Assembly (NCBI RefSeq): GCF_002075345.1 | Contig: NZ_NAEW01000003.1 | Span: forward strand, 372,001 to 436,000 | DNA length: 64,000 bases | Reading direction: 5' to 3' | Source: Citrobacter braakii | GTDB lineage: Bacteria; Pseudomonadota; Gammaproteobacteria; Enterobacterales; Enterobacteriaceae | In this document: positions 27,761 to 40,036 of the stretch, piece by piece | How the letters are laid out: every line of letters begins with the position of its first letter | Numbering within the stretch: position 1 is the stretch's first letter | Notes under the pieces: model-generated | Told to the model about the DNA's origin: nothing | The model's database searches: none | Seen by the model: only the letters and a program-made list of their open reading frames with translations | Position numbers and translations under genes: made by a program

Positions 27761-28902
27761 TGTCCGGCTCCTTGTGAAGGTTTGCAGACGTAGAATGTTT
27801 CTTTAATACCGGTTTTTGCCTCGTACTGTGTGGCGACAGCCTGCTGTACGGCAGGAACCAAATCTTGCGGGATCAGCGCCACGATGCAGCCGCCGAAGCC
27901 GCCGCCGGTCATCCGCACACCGCCTTTATCACCGATGGTCGCTTTGACAATCTCTACCAGCGTATCAATTTGCGGCACCGTGATTTCAAAGTCATCGCGC
28001 ATTGAGGCGTGAGATTCCGCCATCAGCTGGCCCATGCGCAGCAGGTCGCCTTTTTCCAGTGCCTGCGCGGCTTCAACGGTACGCGCATTTTCCGTGATGA
28101 CGTGGCGCACGCGTTTGGCAACAATCGGATCCAGCTCGTGGGCGACAGCGTTAAACGCTTCGAGGCTGACATCACGCAGCGCTGGCTGCTGGAAGAAACG
28201 CGCGCCAGTTTCACACTGTTCGCGACGGGTGTTGTATTCGCTGCCGACCAGCGTGCGTTTAAAGTTGCTGTTGATGATCACCACCGCTACGCCCTCAGGC
28301 ATAGAAACGGCTTTGGTGCCCAGCGTACGGCAGTCGATCAGCAGCGCATGATCTTTCTTGCCAAGAGCGGAGATCAGCTGATCCATGATGCCGCAGTTAC
28401 AACCGACAAACTGGTTTTCAGCTTCCTGGCCATTCAGGGCAATCTGCGCGCCGTCGAGCGGCAGATGATAGAGCTGCTGGAATACCGTACCAACAGCGAC
28501 TTCCAGTGAGGCAGAAGAGCTTAAGCCCGCACCCTGCGGGACGTTACCGCTGATCACCAGATCCGCGCCGCCAAAGGCGTTATTGCGCTTTTGCAGATGC
28601 TTTACCACGCCACGCACGTAGTTTGACCACTGCTGGCTGTCGTGGGCGATAATCGGCGCATCGAGAGAGAACTCATCAACCTGATTGTCGTAATCAGCGG
28701 CGATGACGCGTACTTTTCGATCGTCGCGTGCCGCGCAGCTGATGACGGTTTGATAGTCGATGGCGCAGGGCAGAACGAAGCCGTCGTTATAATCGGTATG
28801 TTCGCCGATCAGGTTTACACGACCCGGTGCCTGAATAGTATGGGTGGCAGGGTAGCCAAACGTTTCTGTAAACAGAGATTGTGTTTTTTCTTTCAGACTC
28901 AT
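27754..28902 (-). CDS. galK: Galactokinase
   Basis: This 382-residue GHMP-family kinase phosphorylates alpha-D-galactose at C1. It shows the galactokinase signature [19 protein letters not shown] near residues 27-45, the ATP loop [13 protein letters not shown] and the C-terminal [13 protein letters not shown]. The length equals E. coli GalK. It starts 3 bp after galT in galETKM. Confidence 0.98.
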   Translation of the reverse strand: MSLKEKTQSLFTETFGYPATHTIQAPGRVNLIGEHTDYNDGFVLPCAIDYQTVISCAARDDRKVRVIAADYDNQVDEFSLDAPIIAHDSQQWSNYVRGVVKHLQKRNNAFGGADLVISGNVPQGAGLSSSASLEVAVGTVFQQLYHLPLDGAQIALNGQEAENQFVGCNCGIMDQLISALGKKDHALLIDCRTLGTKAVSMPEGVAVVIINSNFKRTLVGSEYNTRREQCETGARFFQQPALRDVSLEAFNAVAHELDPIVAKRVRHVITENARTVEAAQALEKGDLLRMGQLMAESHASMRDDFEITVPQIDTLVEIVKATIGDKGGVRMTGGGFGGCIVALIPQDLVPAVQQAVATQYEAKTGIKETFYVCKPSQGAGQC

Positions 28903-28905
28903 TAT

Positions 28906-29952
<1,047 letters not shown>

Positions 29953-29961
29953 GATTGGTCC

Positions 29962-30978
29962 TTAATCCGAATATCCTTGCGGGTGGCGTGACTGCCAGTG
30001 CCAGGTGTCTTGTGCCATTTCATCCAGTGTGCGGGTCACGCGCCAGTTAAGCTCGCGATCGGCTTTGCTGGCATCTGCCCAGTAAGCTGGAAGATCACCA
30101 TCACGGCGCGGGGCGAAATGGTAATTAATGGGTTTACCGCAGGCTTTGCTGAAGGCGTTGACCACGTCCAGTACGCTGCTGCCGATGCCTGCTCCGAGGT
30201 TGTAAATATGCACACCCTGTTTGCCCGCCAGTTTTTCCATTGCGACGACGTGGCCGTCGGCGAGATCCATCACGTGGATGTAGTCGCGAACGCCGGTGCC
30301 ATCTTCAGTTGGGTAGTCGTTGCCAAATATGGCAAGGGACTCGCGGCGGCCTACGGCAACTTGTGCGATGTAAGGCATCAGGTTGTTGGGAATACCTTGC
30401 GGATCTTCCCCCATATCGCCCGACGGATGAGCACCAACCGGGTTAAAGTAGCGCAGTAAGGCGATACTCCAGTCGGGGTGTGCTTTTTGCAGGTCGGTCA
30501 GGATTTGTTCTACCATCAGCTTGCTTTTGCCGTACGGACTTTGCGGCGTGCCGGTGGGGAAGCTTTCAACGTAAGGAATTTGTGGCTGATCGCCATAGAC
30601 GGTCGCGGAGGAACTAAAAATGAAGTTTTTCACGTTGGCGGCGCGCATTGCATTCACCAGACGCAGGGTGCCATTGACGTTGTTGTCATAGTACTCCAAC
30701 GGCTTGGCAACGGATTCTCCAACGGCTTTTAAACCCGCAAAATGAATGACCGTGTCAATGGCATGATCGTGTAGAATTTCGGTTATCAGCGCTTCGTTAC
30801 GGATATCCCCTTCCACGAAGGTCGGCTGCTTGCCACCTAAACGCTCAATGACGGGCAAAACGCTGCGTTTGCTGTTGCAGAGATTGTCCAGGATCACCAC
30901 CTCGTGACCGTTTTTCAACAACTGCACGCAAGTGTGGCTTCCAATGTAACCGCTACCACCTGTAACCAATACTCTCAT
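29962..30978 (-). CDS. galE: UDP-glucose 4-epimerase
   Basis: This 338-residue NAD-dependent short-chain dehydrogenase-type epimerase interconverts UDP-galactose and UDP-glucose. It has the nucleotide loop VTGGSGYIGSH at residues 5-15 and the catalytic YxxxK in SPYGKSK. I chose the ATG at 30978 (MRVLVTGGSG), which gives the E. coli length; the in-frame ATG upstream at 31020 lies in the leader next to the promoter. The internal operator OI lies in the first 35 bp. It is first in galETKM. Confidence 0.98.
   Translation of the reverse strand: MRVLVTGGSGYIGSHTCVQLLKNGHEVVILDNLCNSKRSVLPVIERLGGKQPTFVEGDIRNEALITEILHDHAIDTVIHFAGLKAVGESVAKPLEYYDNNVNGTLRLVNAMRAANVKNFIFSSSATVYGDQPQIPYVESFPTGTPQSPYGKSKLMVEQILTDLQKAHPDWSIALLRYFNPVGAHPSGDMGEDPQGIPNNLMPYIAQVAVGRRESLAIFGNDYPTEDGTGVRDYIHVMDLADGHVVAMEKLAGKQGVHIYNLGAGIGSSVLDVVNAFSKACGKPINYHFAPRRDGDLPAYWADASKADRELNWRVTRTLDEMAQDTWHWQSRHPQGYSD
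30944..30959. promoter_or_regulatory. Internal gal operator OI within galE
   Basis: On the minus strand this reads GTGGTAGCGGTTACAT, the E. coli OI sequence for GalR/GalS. With OE upstream it allows DNA looping. Confidence 0.85.
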
Positions 30979-31034
30979 AATTCGCTCCGTTAAGCCTATG
31001 GTATGCAATAACCATAGCATAACAAAGATACGAA

Positions 31035-31056
31035 AAGTGTGACATGGAATAAATTA
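31035..31056. promoter_or_regulatory. CRP site of the gal promoter
   Basis: AAGTGTGACATGGAATAAAT matches the E. coli gal CRP site at the same position, next to OE. It implies cAMP-CRP control of galETKM. Confidence 0.8.
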
Positions 31057-31072
31057 GTGGAATCGTTTACAC
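31057..31072. promoter_or_regulatory. External gal operator OE
   Basis: GTGGAATCGTTTACAC is the E. coli OE sequence for GalR/GalS. It lies upstream of galE and overlaps the promoter-proximal CRP site region. Confidence 0.88.
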
Positions 31073-31160
31073 TCCATAAGTTTCACGCATTTTTAATGGT
31101 TATTTTATTTTAAATCATTATGTTAGGTTGCTATTTCAGCGTTTGTCTGAAAAAAAGCAG

Positions 31161-31185
31161 AAAAAAAGGGCGTGATAAACGCCCT
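31161..31185 (-). terminator. Rho-independent terminator of modF
   Basis: The stem GGGCGT / ACGCCC lies 11 bp after the modF stop. On the minus strand it is followed by seven T. Confidence 0.85.
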
Positions 31186-31195
31186 GCAATGAAAA

Positions 31196-32668
31196 CTAAC
31201 GCAGAGACGTTAGTCGATAGGCGTAGATGTCGTTCTCGGGCACAAACTCCAGTCGATGGGTAATGCAGGCTGGGGCATCTTCGGCGTGGTGAGAGACGAA
31301 CAGCAGTTGAGTTTCACCTTCACCGATTAGCACATCCACAAAACGGCGAATCAGTTGGCGATTGAGCGGATCTAACCCTTGCAAAGGCTCGTCAAGGATC
31401 AACAACGTCGGGTGTTTAACCAGCGCGCGAACAATCAGTGCCAGCCGCTGCTGTCCCCAGGAAAGACTATGAAATGGCGCATCCGCGGTACGTTTATCGA
31501 AGCCAAGGATATCCAGCCACTGTTGCACCAGCTTGTGCTGCCTGTCGGAAACGGCCTGATAGATGCCGATTGAATCAAAATAACCAGAGAGAATAACGTT
31601 GCGAACTGTGGTACTCACCCGGTAATCCAGATGCAGACTGCTGCTGACGTAGCCGATGTGTTTTTTGATATCCCAGATAGTTTCACCGCTGCCACGGCGA
31701 CGGCCAAACAGGGTCAGGTCGTTGCTGTAGCCCTGGGGGTGATCGCCGGTGATTAAACTGAGCAGAGTTGATTTTCCCGCTCCGTTGGGGCCGACGATTT
31801 GCCAGTGTTCCCCCGGATTTACCTGCCAGCTCAAATGGTGAAGGATAGGGCGATCGCTATACGAGACGGTGCCATCGTTAAGCACAATTCGCGGCTCGTT
31901 ATCTGACAACGTACGGCGCACCGAAGGCTCGTCCGGTTCAGGTAACTGAATTCCTTCCAGCCGCTCGCTATGGGCAAGCTGAGCGATTAATGCCTGTTGC
32001 AGAAGGTCGGTTTTTGCGCCGGTTTCTGTCAGTGTGCAATCGGCAAGTACGCCAGCAAACTGCACGAACTCGGGTATTTCATCAAAGCGGTTAAGTACCA
32101 GCACCAGCGTAAAGCCGGCCTGATGCAACTCCGCGAGCAGTTCTGCTAACTGACGGCGTGACGCCACGTCCAGCCCGTCAAAGGGCTCATCAAGGATCAG
32201 TAAATCCGGCGCGGACATTAACGCCTGACAGAGCAGGGTTTTGCGTGTTTCACCGGTGGAAAGGTATTTGAAACGCCTGTTGAGCAGGGAATAAATGCCA
32301 AACTGCTGCGCCAACGCAGCGCAGCGGGCGGGATCGTTGACCTCATCCTGGATGATTTCGGCGGTGGTGCGCCCGGTGTCGTCTTCACCGGGACTAAGAA
32401 GATCGGTGTTGTTTCGCTGCCACTCGTCGCTGACTAGCTTTTGTAGCTGCTCAAAGGAGAGTCGGGTAATACGCGTGAACTGACAGTGGCGCTCGCCTTT
32501 CAGAAGCGGCAGCTCTCCCGCCAGTGCGCGGGCCAGCGCGGATTTCCCGCTCCCGTTAGCGCCAACAAACGCCCAGCTATCACCCGCGTTTAACGTCAAC
32601 GCATCTAACTGGAGCGTTTTTGTGTCGCTAAGACGAAACGTGCCTTGCGAAATTTGCAACGATGACAT
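31196..32668 (-). CDS. modF: ABC-F-like double ATPase ModF
   Basis: This 490-residue protein has two ABC ATPase domains and no membrane part. Walker A motifs are GANGSGKSALA (about residue 40) and GPNGAGKSTLL (about 294). Walker B/D-loop segments are LLILDEPFDGLD and LLILDEPLQGLD. It matches E. coli ModF (PhrA), encoded after modE and linked to molybdenum, with an unclear role. I chose the ATG at 32668 (MSSLQISQG); the in-frame start four codons earlier is less like the family. It is transcribed with modE. Confidence 0.96.
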   Translation of the reverse strand: MSSLQISQGTFRLSDTKTLQLDALTLNAGDSWAFVGANGSGKSALARALAGELPLLKGERHCQFTRITRLSFEQLQKLVSDEWQRNNTDLLSPGEDDTGRTTAEIIQDEVNDPARCAALAQQFGIYSLLNRRFKYLSTGETRKTLLCQALMSAPDLLILDEPFDGLDVASRRQLAELLAELHQAGFTLVLVLNRFDEIPEFVQFAGVLADCTLTETGAKTDLLQQALIAQLAHSERLEGIQLPEPDEPSVRRTLSDNEPRIVLNDGTVSYSDRPILHHLSWQVNPGEHWQIVGPNGAGKSTLLSLITGDHPQGYSNDLTLFGRRRGSGETIWDIKKHIGYVSSSLHLDYRVSTTVRNVILSGYFDSIGIYQAVSDRQHKLVQQWLDILGFDKRTADAPFHSLSWGQQRLALIVRALVKHPTLLILDEPLQGLDPLNRQLIRRFVDVLIGEGETQLLFVSHHAEDAPACITHRLEFVPENDIYAYRLTSLR

Positions 32669-32735
32669 TTTGTATCCCATTATTTGCAGCGATTAATAAC
32701 AGGGATACGTGTTCTTCAGGCTGATGTCAATCTAC

Positions 32736-33524
32736 TCAGCACAGCGTGGCGATAATCACTCTGTCTGCATTAAACCAGGCGGTGACGTTAGCGCCTTCTT
32801 GCAGCGTTGCGGCGTCTTGGGCCGGAACGGTGGCGCACAGCGTCTGGCCGTCTGGTAACGTCATCAGCACTTCACACTGTTCCGCACCGCGTTCAATATG
32901 GCTAATCGTGCCCTGCAACTGGTTATCGGCGGCCTGAGCGATGGCATCGTCCTGAGTGATTCCCACCCACGGCGCTTTCAGCAGAATCAGTACTTCTTTG
33001 CCTTCCTCAAGACCCAGACGCTCGCCGCTTTGCGCAGTGATCGCCACTTTCAGGCGCGTTTCGCCATCGGCCAGCAGGACGTCGACATGCTGCTGGACCT
33101 GATCGTGGTCGCGGGCGGTGATTGTGCCAAACCATTGGTTACGGGCGCTGGTTTGCAGTGAAAATCGAGAGATAGCCGCCAGCAGGCTATTGAGCGGTAG
33201 CGCATCGTCATCGCTCAAAACATCAAAGGCTTTTTGTTGGATCTGCGCCAGCAAATCATACAACTGGATTAAGCGTTGGCCGTAGCGCGTTAATACCGCG
33301 CCGCCGCCGCCTTTGCCGCCGGTGGCGCGCTCAACCAGCGTCTGCTCGCTGAGTTGGTTCATTTCGTTAATCGCATCCCAGGCGCTTTTGTAGCTAATAC
33401 CTGCATCCTTCGCGCCCTGACTGATAGAGCCGGAAAGCGCAATATGCTTAAGCAGAGAAATGCGACGGGGATCGGCAAACAGTTTTTGCTGAAGTTTCAG
33501 CGTAAGAAGGATTTCGGCCTGCAT
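32736..33524 (-). CDS. modE: Molybdate-responsive regulator ModE
   Basis: This 262-residue DNA-binding protein has an N-terminal winged helix (SGSISQGAKDAGISYKSAWD, about residues 31-50) and two C-terminal MOP (TOBE) domains that bind molybdate. It represses modABC and activates molybdoenzyme genes. The segment TGGKGGGGAVLT forms the wing region. I chose the ATG at 33524 (MQAEILLTLKLQQ), giving the E. coli length. It is divergent from acrZ-modABC. Confidence 0.97.
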   Translation of the reverse strand: MQAEILLTLKLQQKLFADPRRISLLKHIALSGSISQGAKDAGISYKSAWDAINEMNQLSEQTLVERATGGKGGGGAVLTRYGQRLIQLYDLLAQIQQKAFDVLSDDDALPLNSLLAAISRFSLQTSARNQWFGTITARDHDQVQQHVDVLLADGETRLKVAITAQSGERLGLEEGKEVLILLKAPWVGITQDDAIAQAADNQLQGTISHIERGAEQCEVLMTLPDGQTLCATVPAQDAATLQEGANVTAWFNADRVIIATLC

Positions 33525-33633
33525 CACAAGCTCCTGGCAAAAAAGGGTATTGTGACGGAAAACCGTGCCTGAGCAAAGCCGACCGCACAAAAGGGGAGTG
33601 CTTTTCTGCGTTATGTGGTTAGAATACAGCTAA

Positions 33634-33804
<171 letters not shown>

Positions 33805-33810
33805 TTCCCC

Positions 33811-33842
33811 AAACGCCCGCTCAGTCGGGCGTTTATATTTTT
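33811..33842 (+). terminator. Rho-independent terminator of acrZ
   Basis: The stem AAACGCCCG / CGGGCGTTT is followed by a T-rich run, 6 bp after the acrZ stop. Confidence 0.9.
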
Positions 33843-33962
33843 TATGCCTTCCAACCCGTTTTCTCTGTCTACCGTTTCTCAAGATCCTGCTTTCCCTGCC
33901 GATATTTTCTTCGTGTAACCTCAAATTGGTATCAATAACCACTGGGAAAATCCTGGTTTACT

Positions 33963-33986
33963 CGTTATATTTGCGACTACATAACG
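33963..33986. promoter_or_regulatory. ModE operator of modABC
   Basis: CGTTATAT-N10-ATAACG forms the inverted repeat expected for ModE-molybdate, 20 bp before modA. It resembles the E. coli modA operator. It would shut off transport when molybdate is plentiful. Confidence 0.8.
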
Positions 33987-34005
33987 AAACTCAAAGGAGT
34001 TACAG

Positions 34006-34779
34006 ATGGCACGTACATGGTTACGCTTGTTTGCCGGGGCAACACTTTCTCTTACTGTTGCCGGGCATGCGCTGGCGGATGAAGGAAAAATTACTGTTTT
34101 CGCAGCGGCTTCACTGACTAACGCGATGCAGGATATTGCGACGCAATACAAAAAAGAGAAGAACGTTGATGTTGTCTCCTCTTTTGCGTCTTCTTCCACG
34201 CTGGCGCGCCAGATTGAAGCAGGCGCACCGGCCGATCTGTTTATCTCTGCCGATCAGAAATGGATGGATTACGCGGTAGACAAAAAGTCGATTGATACCG
34301 CAACGCGTGAAACGCTGTTGGGTAACAGCCTGGTGGTTGTCGCACCGAAAGACAGTGCGCAGAAAGACTTCACCATCGACAGCAAAACCAACTGGACCCG
34401 TTTGTTAAATGGTGGGCGTCTGGCCGTTGGCGATCCGGAACATGTTCCGGCGGGCATTTATGCTAAAGAAGCGCTGCAAAAACTGGGGGCATGGGATACC
34501 CTGGCCCCGAAACTGGCACCTGCCGAAGATGTGCGCGGTGCGCTGGCGCTGGTAGAGCGTAACGAAGCGCCGCTGGGGATCGTCTATGGTTCCGATGCTG
34601 TCGCCAGCAAGGGTGTAAAAGTTGTTGCGACTTTCCCGGAAGATTCACACAAAAAAGTGGAATACCCTATCGCAATTGTTGATGGGCACAAAAACGCAAC
34701 GGTCAGCGCGTTCTATGATTACCTGAAAGGACCGCAGGCTGCTGAAATCTTTAAACGTTATGGATTTACGACCAAGTAA
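34006..34779 (+). CDS. modA: Molybdate-binding periplasmic protein
   Basis: This 257-residue substrate-binding protein of the molybdate ABC transporter has a signal peptide (cut after HALA, about residue 24). Oxyanion-binding segments are FAAASLTNAM (about residues 33-42) and SFASSSTLARQI. The length equals E. coli ModA. It overlaps modB by one base (TAATG) in the modABC operon. Confidence 0.98.
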   Translation: MARTWLRLFAGATLSLTVAGHALADEGKITVFAAASLTNAMQDIATQYKKEKNVDVVSSFASSSTLARQIEAGAPADLFISADQKWMDYAVDKKSIDTATRETLLGNSLVVVAPKDSAQKDFTIDSKTNWTRLLNGGRLAVGDPEHVPAGIYAKEALQKLGAWDTLAPKLAPAEDVRGALALVERNEAPLGIVYGSDAVASKGVKVVATFPEDSHKKVEYPIAIVDGHKNATVSAFYDYLKGPQAAEIFKRYGFTTK

Positions 34780-35468
34780 TGATACTGACCGATCCTGAAT
34801 GGCAGGCCGTTATACTGAGCCTGAAAGTTTCTTCCCTGGCTGTGTTGTTTAGTCTGCCGTTTGGGATCTTCTTTGCCTGGCTGCTGGTGCGATGCAAGTT
34901 CCCGGGCAAAGCGCTGCTCGACAGCGTTCTGCATTTGCCGCTGGTACTGCCGCCGGTCGTGGTGGGCTATCTGCTGTTGGTCGCCATGGGACGCCGCGGA
35001 TTCATTGGCGAATGGCTGTACGACTGGTTTGGCATTACCTTTGCCTTTAGCTGGCGCGGTGCGGTACTGGCTGCGGCGGTGATGTCTTTCCCGCTTATGG
35101 TACGGGCTATTCGTCTGGCGCTGGAAGGTGTCGATGTCAAGCTGGAGCAGGCGGCCCGCACGCTGGGCGCTGGACGCTGGCGCGTATTTGTGACGATTAC
35201 TTTACCGCTGATGCTACCTGGCATTATTGTCGGTACGGTGCTGGCGTTCGCGCGTTCCCTCGGGGAATTTGGCGCAACGATTACCTTTGTCTCCAATATT
35301 CCTGGCGAAACCCGCACTATCCCGTCGGCGATGTATACCCTGATCCAGACCCCTGGCGGCGAAAGTGCGGCGGCAAGGTTATGTATCATTTCTATTGTGT
35401 TAGCGCTGATTTCACTGCTGATTTCTGAATGGCTGGCGCGTATTAGCCGTGAACGGACGGGGCGGTAA
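34779..35468 (+). CDS. modB: Molybdate ABC transporter permease
   Basis: This 229-residue inner-membrane permease has about five membrane helices and the ABC-coupling EAA loop ([20 protein letters not shown], about residues 124-143). It pairs with ModC and takes molybdate from ModA. modC starts 2 bp later. Confidence 0.97.
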   Translation: MILTDPEWQAVILSLKVSSLAVLFSLPFGIFFAWLLVRCKFPGKALLDSVLHLPLVLPPVVVGYLLLVAMGRRGFIGEWLYDWFGITFAFSWRGAVLAAAVMSFPLMVRAIRLALEGVDVKLEQAARTLGAGRWRVFVTITLPLMLPGIIVGTVLAFARSLGEFGATITFVSNIPGETRTIPSAMYTLIQTPGGESAAARLCIISIVLALISLLISEWLARISRERTGR

Positions 35469-35470
35469 TC

Positions 35471-36529
35471 ATGCTGGAACTTAATTTCTCCCAAACGCTG
35501 GGGACGCATTGCCTGACGCTCAACGAAACGCTGCCAGCCAGTGGGATCACCGCTATTTTTGGCGTTTCCGGCGCGGGTAAAACCTCGCTGATTAACGCCA
35601 TCAGCGGCCTGACGCAGCCGCAGTCCGGGCGCATCGTGCTTAACGGACGGGTTTTGAACGACGTCGAGAACGGAATCTGTTTAACGCCCGAAAAACGTCG
35701 GGTGGGCTATGTTTTCCAGGATGCGCGCCTGTTTCCGCATTATAAAGTGCGCGGCAACCTGCGTTACGGTATGGCGAAAAGTATGGCCGGACAGTTTGAT
35801 AAGCTGGTGGCCCTGTTGGGCATTGAATCGCTGCTTGACCGTCTGCCCGGCGGTCTTTCTGGCGGTGAAAAACAGCGCGTAGCCATCGGTCGGGCGCTGC
35901 TTACCGCGCCGGAACTGTTGTTGCTTGATGAGCCGCTAGCCTCGCTGGATATCCCGCGTAAGCGCGAACTGTTGCCTTACCTGCAACGCCTGGCGCGTGA
36001 AATTAATATTCCGATGCTCTACGTCAGCCACTCGCTCGATGAAATCTTGCACCTGGCAGACAAAGTGATGGTGCTGGAAAACGGGCAGGTTAAAGCGTTC
36101 GGTTCGCTGGAAGATATCTGGGGCAGCAGCGTGATGCACCCGTGGCTACCAAAGGAACAGCAAAGCAGCATTCTGAAAGTCAGCGTGCTGGAACATCATC
36201 CACATTACGCAATGACTGCACTGGCGCTTGGCGATCAGCATCTATGGGTCAATAAGCTGGATCAACCGCTACAAACTGCGCTGCGTATTCGTATTCAGGC
36301 ATCTGATGTTTCGCTGGTGCTTCAACCGCCGCAGCAGACCAGTATTCGTAACGTGCTGCGGGCGAAAGTCGCGCAGTGCTATGACGATAATGGTCAGGTG
36401 GAGGTTCAGCTTGAAGTGGGCGGTAAAACGCTGTGGGCGAGGATCAGCCCGTGGGCCAGGGATGAACTGGGTATCAAACCTGGCCTGTGGCTGTACGCGC
36501 AAATTAAGAGCGTATCGATTACCGCGTGA
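35471..36529 (+). CDS. modC: Molybdate ABC transporter ATPase
   Basis: This 352-residue ATPase has Walker [12 protein letters not shown] (about residues 31-41), the ABC signature [16 protein letters not shown] and Walker [13 protein letters not shown]. The C-terminal MOP domain (about 290-352) binds molybdate. It powers ModAB. Its stop directly abuts the stop of the convergent ybhA, with no gap. Confidence 0.97.
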   Translation: MLELNFSQTLGTHCLTLNETLPASGITAIFGVSGAGKTSLINAISGLTQPQSGRIVLNGRVLNDVENGICLTPEKRRVGYVFQDARLFPHYKVRGNLRYGMAKSMAGQFDKLVALLGIESLLDRLPGGLSGGEKQRVAIGRALLTAPELLLLDEPLASLDIPRKRELLPYLQRLAREINIPMLYVSHSLDEILHLADKVMVLENGQVKAFGSLEDIWGSSVMHPWLPKEQQSSILKVSVLEHHPHYAMTALALGDQHLWVNKLDQPLQTALRIRIQASDVSLVLQPPQQTSIRNVLRAKVAQCYDDNGQVEVQLEVGGKTLWARISPWARDELGIKPGLWLYAQIKSVSITA

Positions 36530-37348
36530 TTACAGCAGGTGGGAGTAGATAAATTTCGCGATGCTGTCGGTGGTGTTGTCACCAATTACGATGTTGGCGC
36601 GGGCTTTGACCGCGTCGTCGGCATTACCCATCGCCACGCCGGTACCTGCAGCTTCCAGCATGCTGATATCGTTAAAGTTGTCACCAAAGGCAATGACGTT
36701 TTCCATTGACCCGCCCTGTGCTTCAATCCACTGGGTAAGGCGTCGTCCTTTGCTGTTGCCTTTACGGGCAATGTCGACCTGATCGTGCCAGGACCATTCA
36801 CACTCCAGCCCCAACTGTTGTTCAACATGCTTACCAAACTGCTGCAGTTTCGGAATATCTTCGTCGGTGAGGGCAAATTTCCAGACGGCGTTAACGTCAT
36901 GTGCAGCCTGCGCCAGCGAAGGCACCTGGGTGAAGGTAGGGCGCTGTTCCGGCGGCAGGGTTTGCGCCCAGTTAGCGGTACGCACCACATGCCCGGTTGG
37001 GCGCTCATACAGCATGGCCTCATCCACATACATCAGCCCGTGGATCTGATGTTCATCCAGCATTTCGATCAGCTGTAATGCCTGGTTTACCGGAAGGGGA
37101 TCGGATTCCAGTACCGTTTTTGCCTGATAATCATACAAGTAGGTGCCGTTGCAGCAAATTGCAGGTGTATCCAGCGCCAGTGCCTGATAAAAAGGATGAA
37201 TAGCAACGTGATGGCGACCTGTGACAATGATAAGTTGGTATCCTGCTTCTCTGGCGCGCGCGAGCGCTTCAAGAGAGGATGGCAGCAAGGTTTTTTTCGG
37301 GGTCAACAGGGTACCGTCTAAATCCAGGGCAATCACGCGTGCGGTCAT
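36530..37348 (-). CDS. ybhA: HAD-family phosphatase YbhA (pyridoxal phosphate phosphatase)
   Basis: This 272-residue cytosolic Cof-type HAD phosphatase has the nucleophile motif ALDLDGTLL (Asp9/Asp11 region) and the C-terminal metal motif IAFGDNFNDISML. It matches E. coli YbhA, which is active on pyridoxal phosphate and other sugar phosphates. It is convergent with modC and divergent from pgl. Confidence 0.95.
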   Translation of the reverse strand: MTARVIALDLDGTLLTPKKTLLPSSLEALARAREAGYQLIIVTGRHHVAIHPFYQALALDTPAICCNGTYLYDYQAKTVLESDPLPVNQALQLIEMLDEHQIHGLMYVDEAMLYERPTGHVVRTANWAQTLPPEQRPTFTQVPSLAQAAHDVNAVWKFALTDEDIPKLQQFGKHVEQQLGLECEWSWHDQVDIARKGNSKGRRLTQWIEAQGGSMENVIAFGDNFNDISMLEAAGTGVAMGNADDAVKARANIVIGDNTTDSIAKFIYSHLL

Positions 37349-37435
37349 AGTTATTTCCAGATTAAGGTTGAGAATTTTGTCTGCTGGAATGGTACACCGA
37401 GACGGGAGCCGGACAAAATTCTGCGCCTTAATTAA

Positions 37436-38509
<1,074 letters not shown>

Positions 38510-38540
38510 CGCCATCAGTTAGAGCAGGAAAAGCCTGTCC

Positions 38541-38579
38541 AAAGATAAAAAGCGAGGTTTACATCCGTGTGAACCTCGC
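38541..38579 (-). terminator. Rho-independent terminator of the pilus operon
   Basis: The stem GCGAGGTT / AACCTCGC (38552-38579) is followed on the minus strand by TTTTTATCTTT. It ends the 12-gene pilus operon facing pgl. Confidence 0.8.
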
Positions 38580-38624
38580 GGGGAAAAAATTAACTCATAC
38601 GGCGCAGACGCCGCCGGTCAGCTA

Positions 38625-40022
38625 TTAATACCGCGTCTTGTAGGCACAATTAGCCTTAAGGTATTCCTCTTCTGTTGCCCCATTAAGTTCTGCCCCGTCA
38701 GGGACTACTTCAGGGCCTTCTGAACATTTCCAGTCATATTTGCGAAGACTAACCCCCACTCCACCTCGTGTACCGTCCACGGACACGTTATTCTTTGCCA
38801 TACGGGAGGGACCATTTAACACCATATGATCGAGAGATTTAAGGTTCACCTCCAGATAGTCAATATTTTTGAAATCCAGAAGAGGCCCATAGTTGCCGTA
38901 ACCGACATATTTGTCGTCGTGTCCGTCGTTGCTTATATCTCCATTCCAGTGAAAGTCGGACGCAAACAGATTTATATTTCTGTAAGAGCTAAAACCTTTA
39001 TTATAAAATGGTACCATATAGCTGATAGGTTCACCTAAATTAACCCCCGTCTTGTCCTGCGACGAGACAAATTCCATCTTATAGCTGTCAGGATCGTCAG
39101 GAGCAATGTTGGTATATTTAAACGCTATAATGGGAAAAGTATGAAGATCGTGACTTTGAGCTTCAAACCCCATTACCTCAATAACCATATACTTCAGATT
39201 ATTACTGGGGATATAGATATAGCCGCTGGGGGTATTGCCAGAGCCACCGCAATATAATGGACCTGCATCATTACAGATACTTGAATCTTGCGAATTGAAC
39301 ATAGCAGAAAGGTGGACATCGTTATCTGGATTAGTAACTTTAGCATCATAGGTTCCATCAGGTCGAAGTGTGCGCGTGGTGCCTGGGATGTTCTCTATGC
39401 CATTTCCACAGTATTCAAATCCATCATAAAAACCCCGAAAAAATCGCGTTCTCCTGCCATTAAAAGCATGATTTAAATCTTGATTTCTCACTAGATCGGG
39501 ACAAACTCCATCGTCAAGGTATTTGGGGGAGCCTACCGTATCACCGTTGAATAGATGGTTAGAATAAACCCATACTAACCCTTCCAGATGCTCTGTTGAT
39601 CCAAGTTGATACAGTTTTCCACCAGAGCTACGGTCCTCATTTCCATCTTCAGCATTAGCCAAAGTAACGTTACACGGGGCTTCGTTCCCAAATGAACAAT
39701 TTGGCAGATTTGGCCCAACAAGAGAAGCATGCGAACGCCCACGCTCCTGATCGATTCCCTTAGTTTTCCAGTAAACATTCACGCCTGTGATCTGATAGTT
39801 AATACCCGCTGTCTGTCCCAGGCGGCTAAAATCACTCGAAACCTTAACGAGAAAATAATGTGATCCCGGCAGTTTCAGCGGTGGCTGCGGAGGCAGAAAG
39901 CCAAAATGCCCTTTGCTGTTCTCTGGCTCCTGAGTGTCGTCACTTGCCAACACTCCTGGGTTAAAAAGCAGCGCTGCCGCCAGCAACCCCGCCGATAAAG
40001 CGATCCTTTTCTTTTTTTCCAT
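38625..40022 (-). CDS. Exported protein of the pilus operon, CofJ/TcpF-like position
   Basis: This 465-residue protein has a clear signal peptide (MEKKKRIALSAGLLAAALLF, cut near ALA or LAS at about residue 27). The mature part is rich in Asn, Asp, Gly and Tyr, with no membrane segment, no lipobox and no prepilin signal. It has scattered cysteines, for example CSFGNEAPC and GPLYCGGS. I do not recognise a domain. It is the last gene of a type IVb pilus operon, where related systems encode a protein secreted through the pilus (CofJ of ETEC, TcpF of Vibrio cholerae). A proline-rich segment FLPPQPPLKLPG after the signal could be a flexible export region. Its base composition looks more AT-rich than its neighbours. 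A secreted colonisation factor is likely but unproven. Confidence 0.75.
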   Translation of the reverse strand: MEKKKRIALSAGLLAAALLFNPGVLASDDTQEPENSKGHFGFLPPQPPLKLPGSHYFLVKVSSDFSRLGQTAGINYQITGVNVYWKTKGIDQERGRSHASLVGPNLPNCSFGNEAPCNVTLANAEDGNEDRSSGGKLYQLGSTEHLEGLVWVYSNHLFNGDTVGSPKYLDDGVCPDLVRNQDLNHAFNGRRTRFFRGFYDGFEYCGNGIENIPGTTRTLRPDGTYDAKVTNPDNDVHLSAMFNSQDSSICNDAGPLYCGGSGNTPSGYIYIPSNNLKYMVIEVMGFEAQSHDLHTFPIIAFKYTNIAPDDPDSYKMEFVSSQDKTGVNLGEPISYMVPFYNKGFSSYRNINLFASDFHWNGDISNDGHDDKYVGYGNYGPLLDFKNIDYLEVNLKSLDHMVLNGPSRMAKNNVSVDGTRGGVGVSLRKYDWKCSEGPEVVPDGAELNGATEEEYLKANCAYKTRY

Positions 40023-40036
40023 TATGTAGCTCCTTG

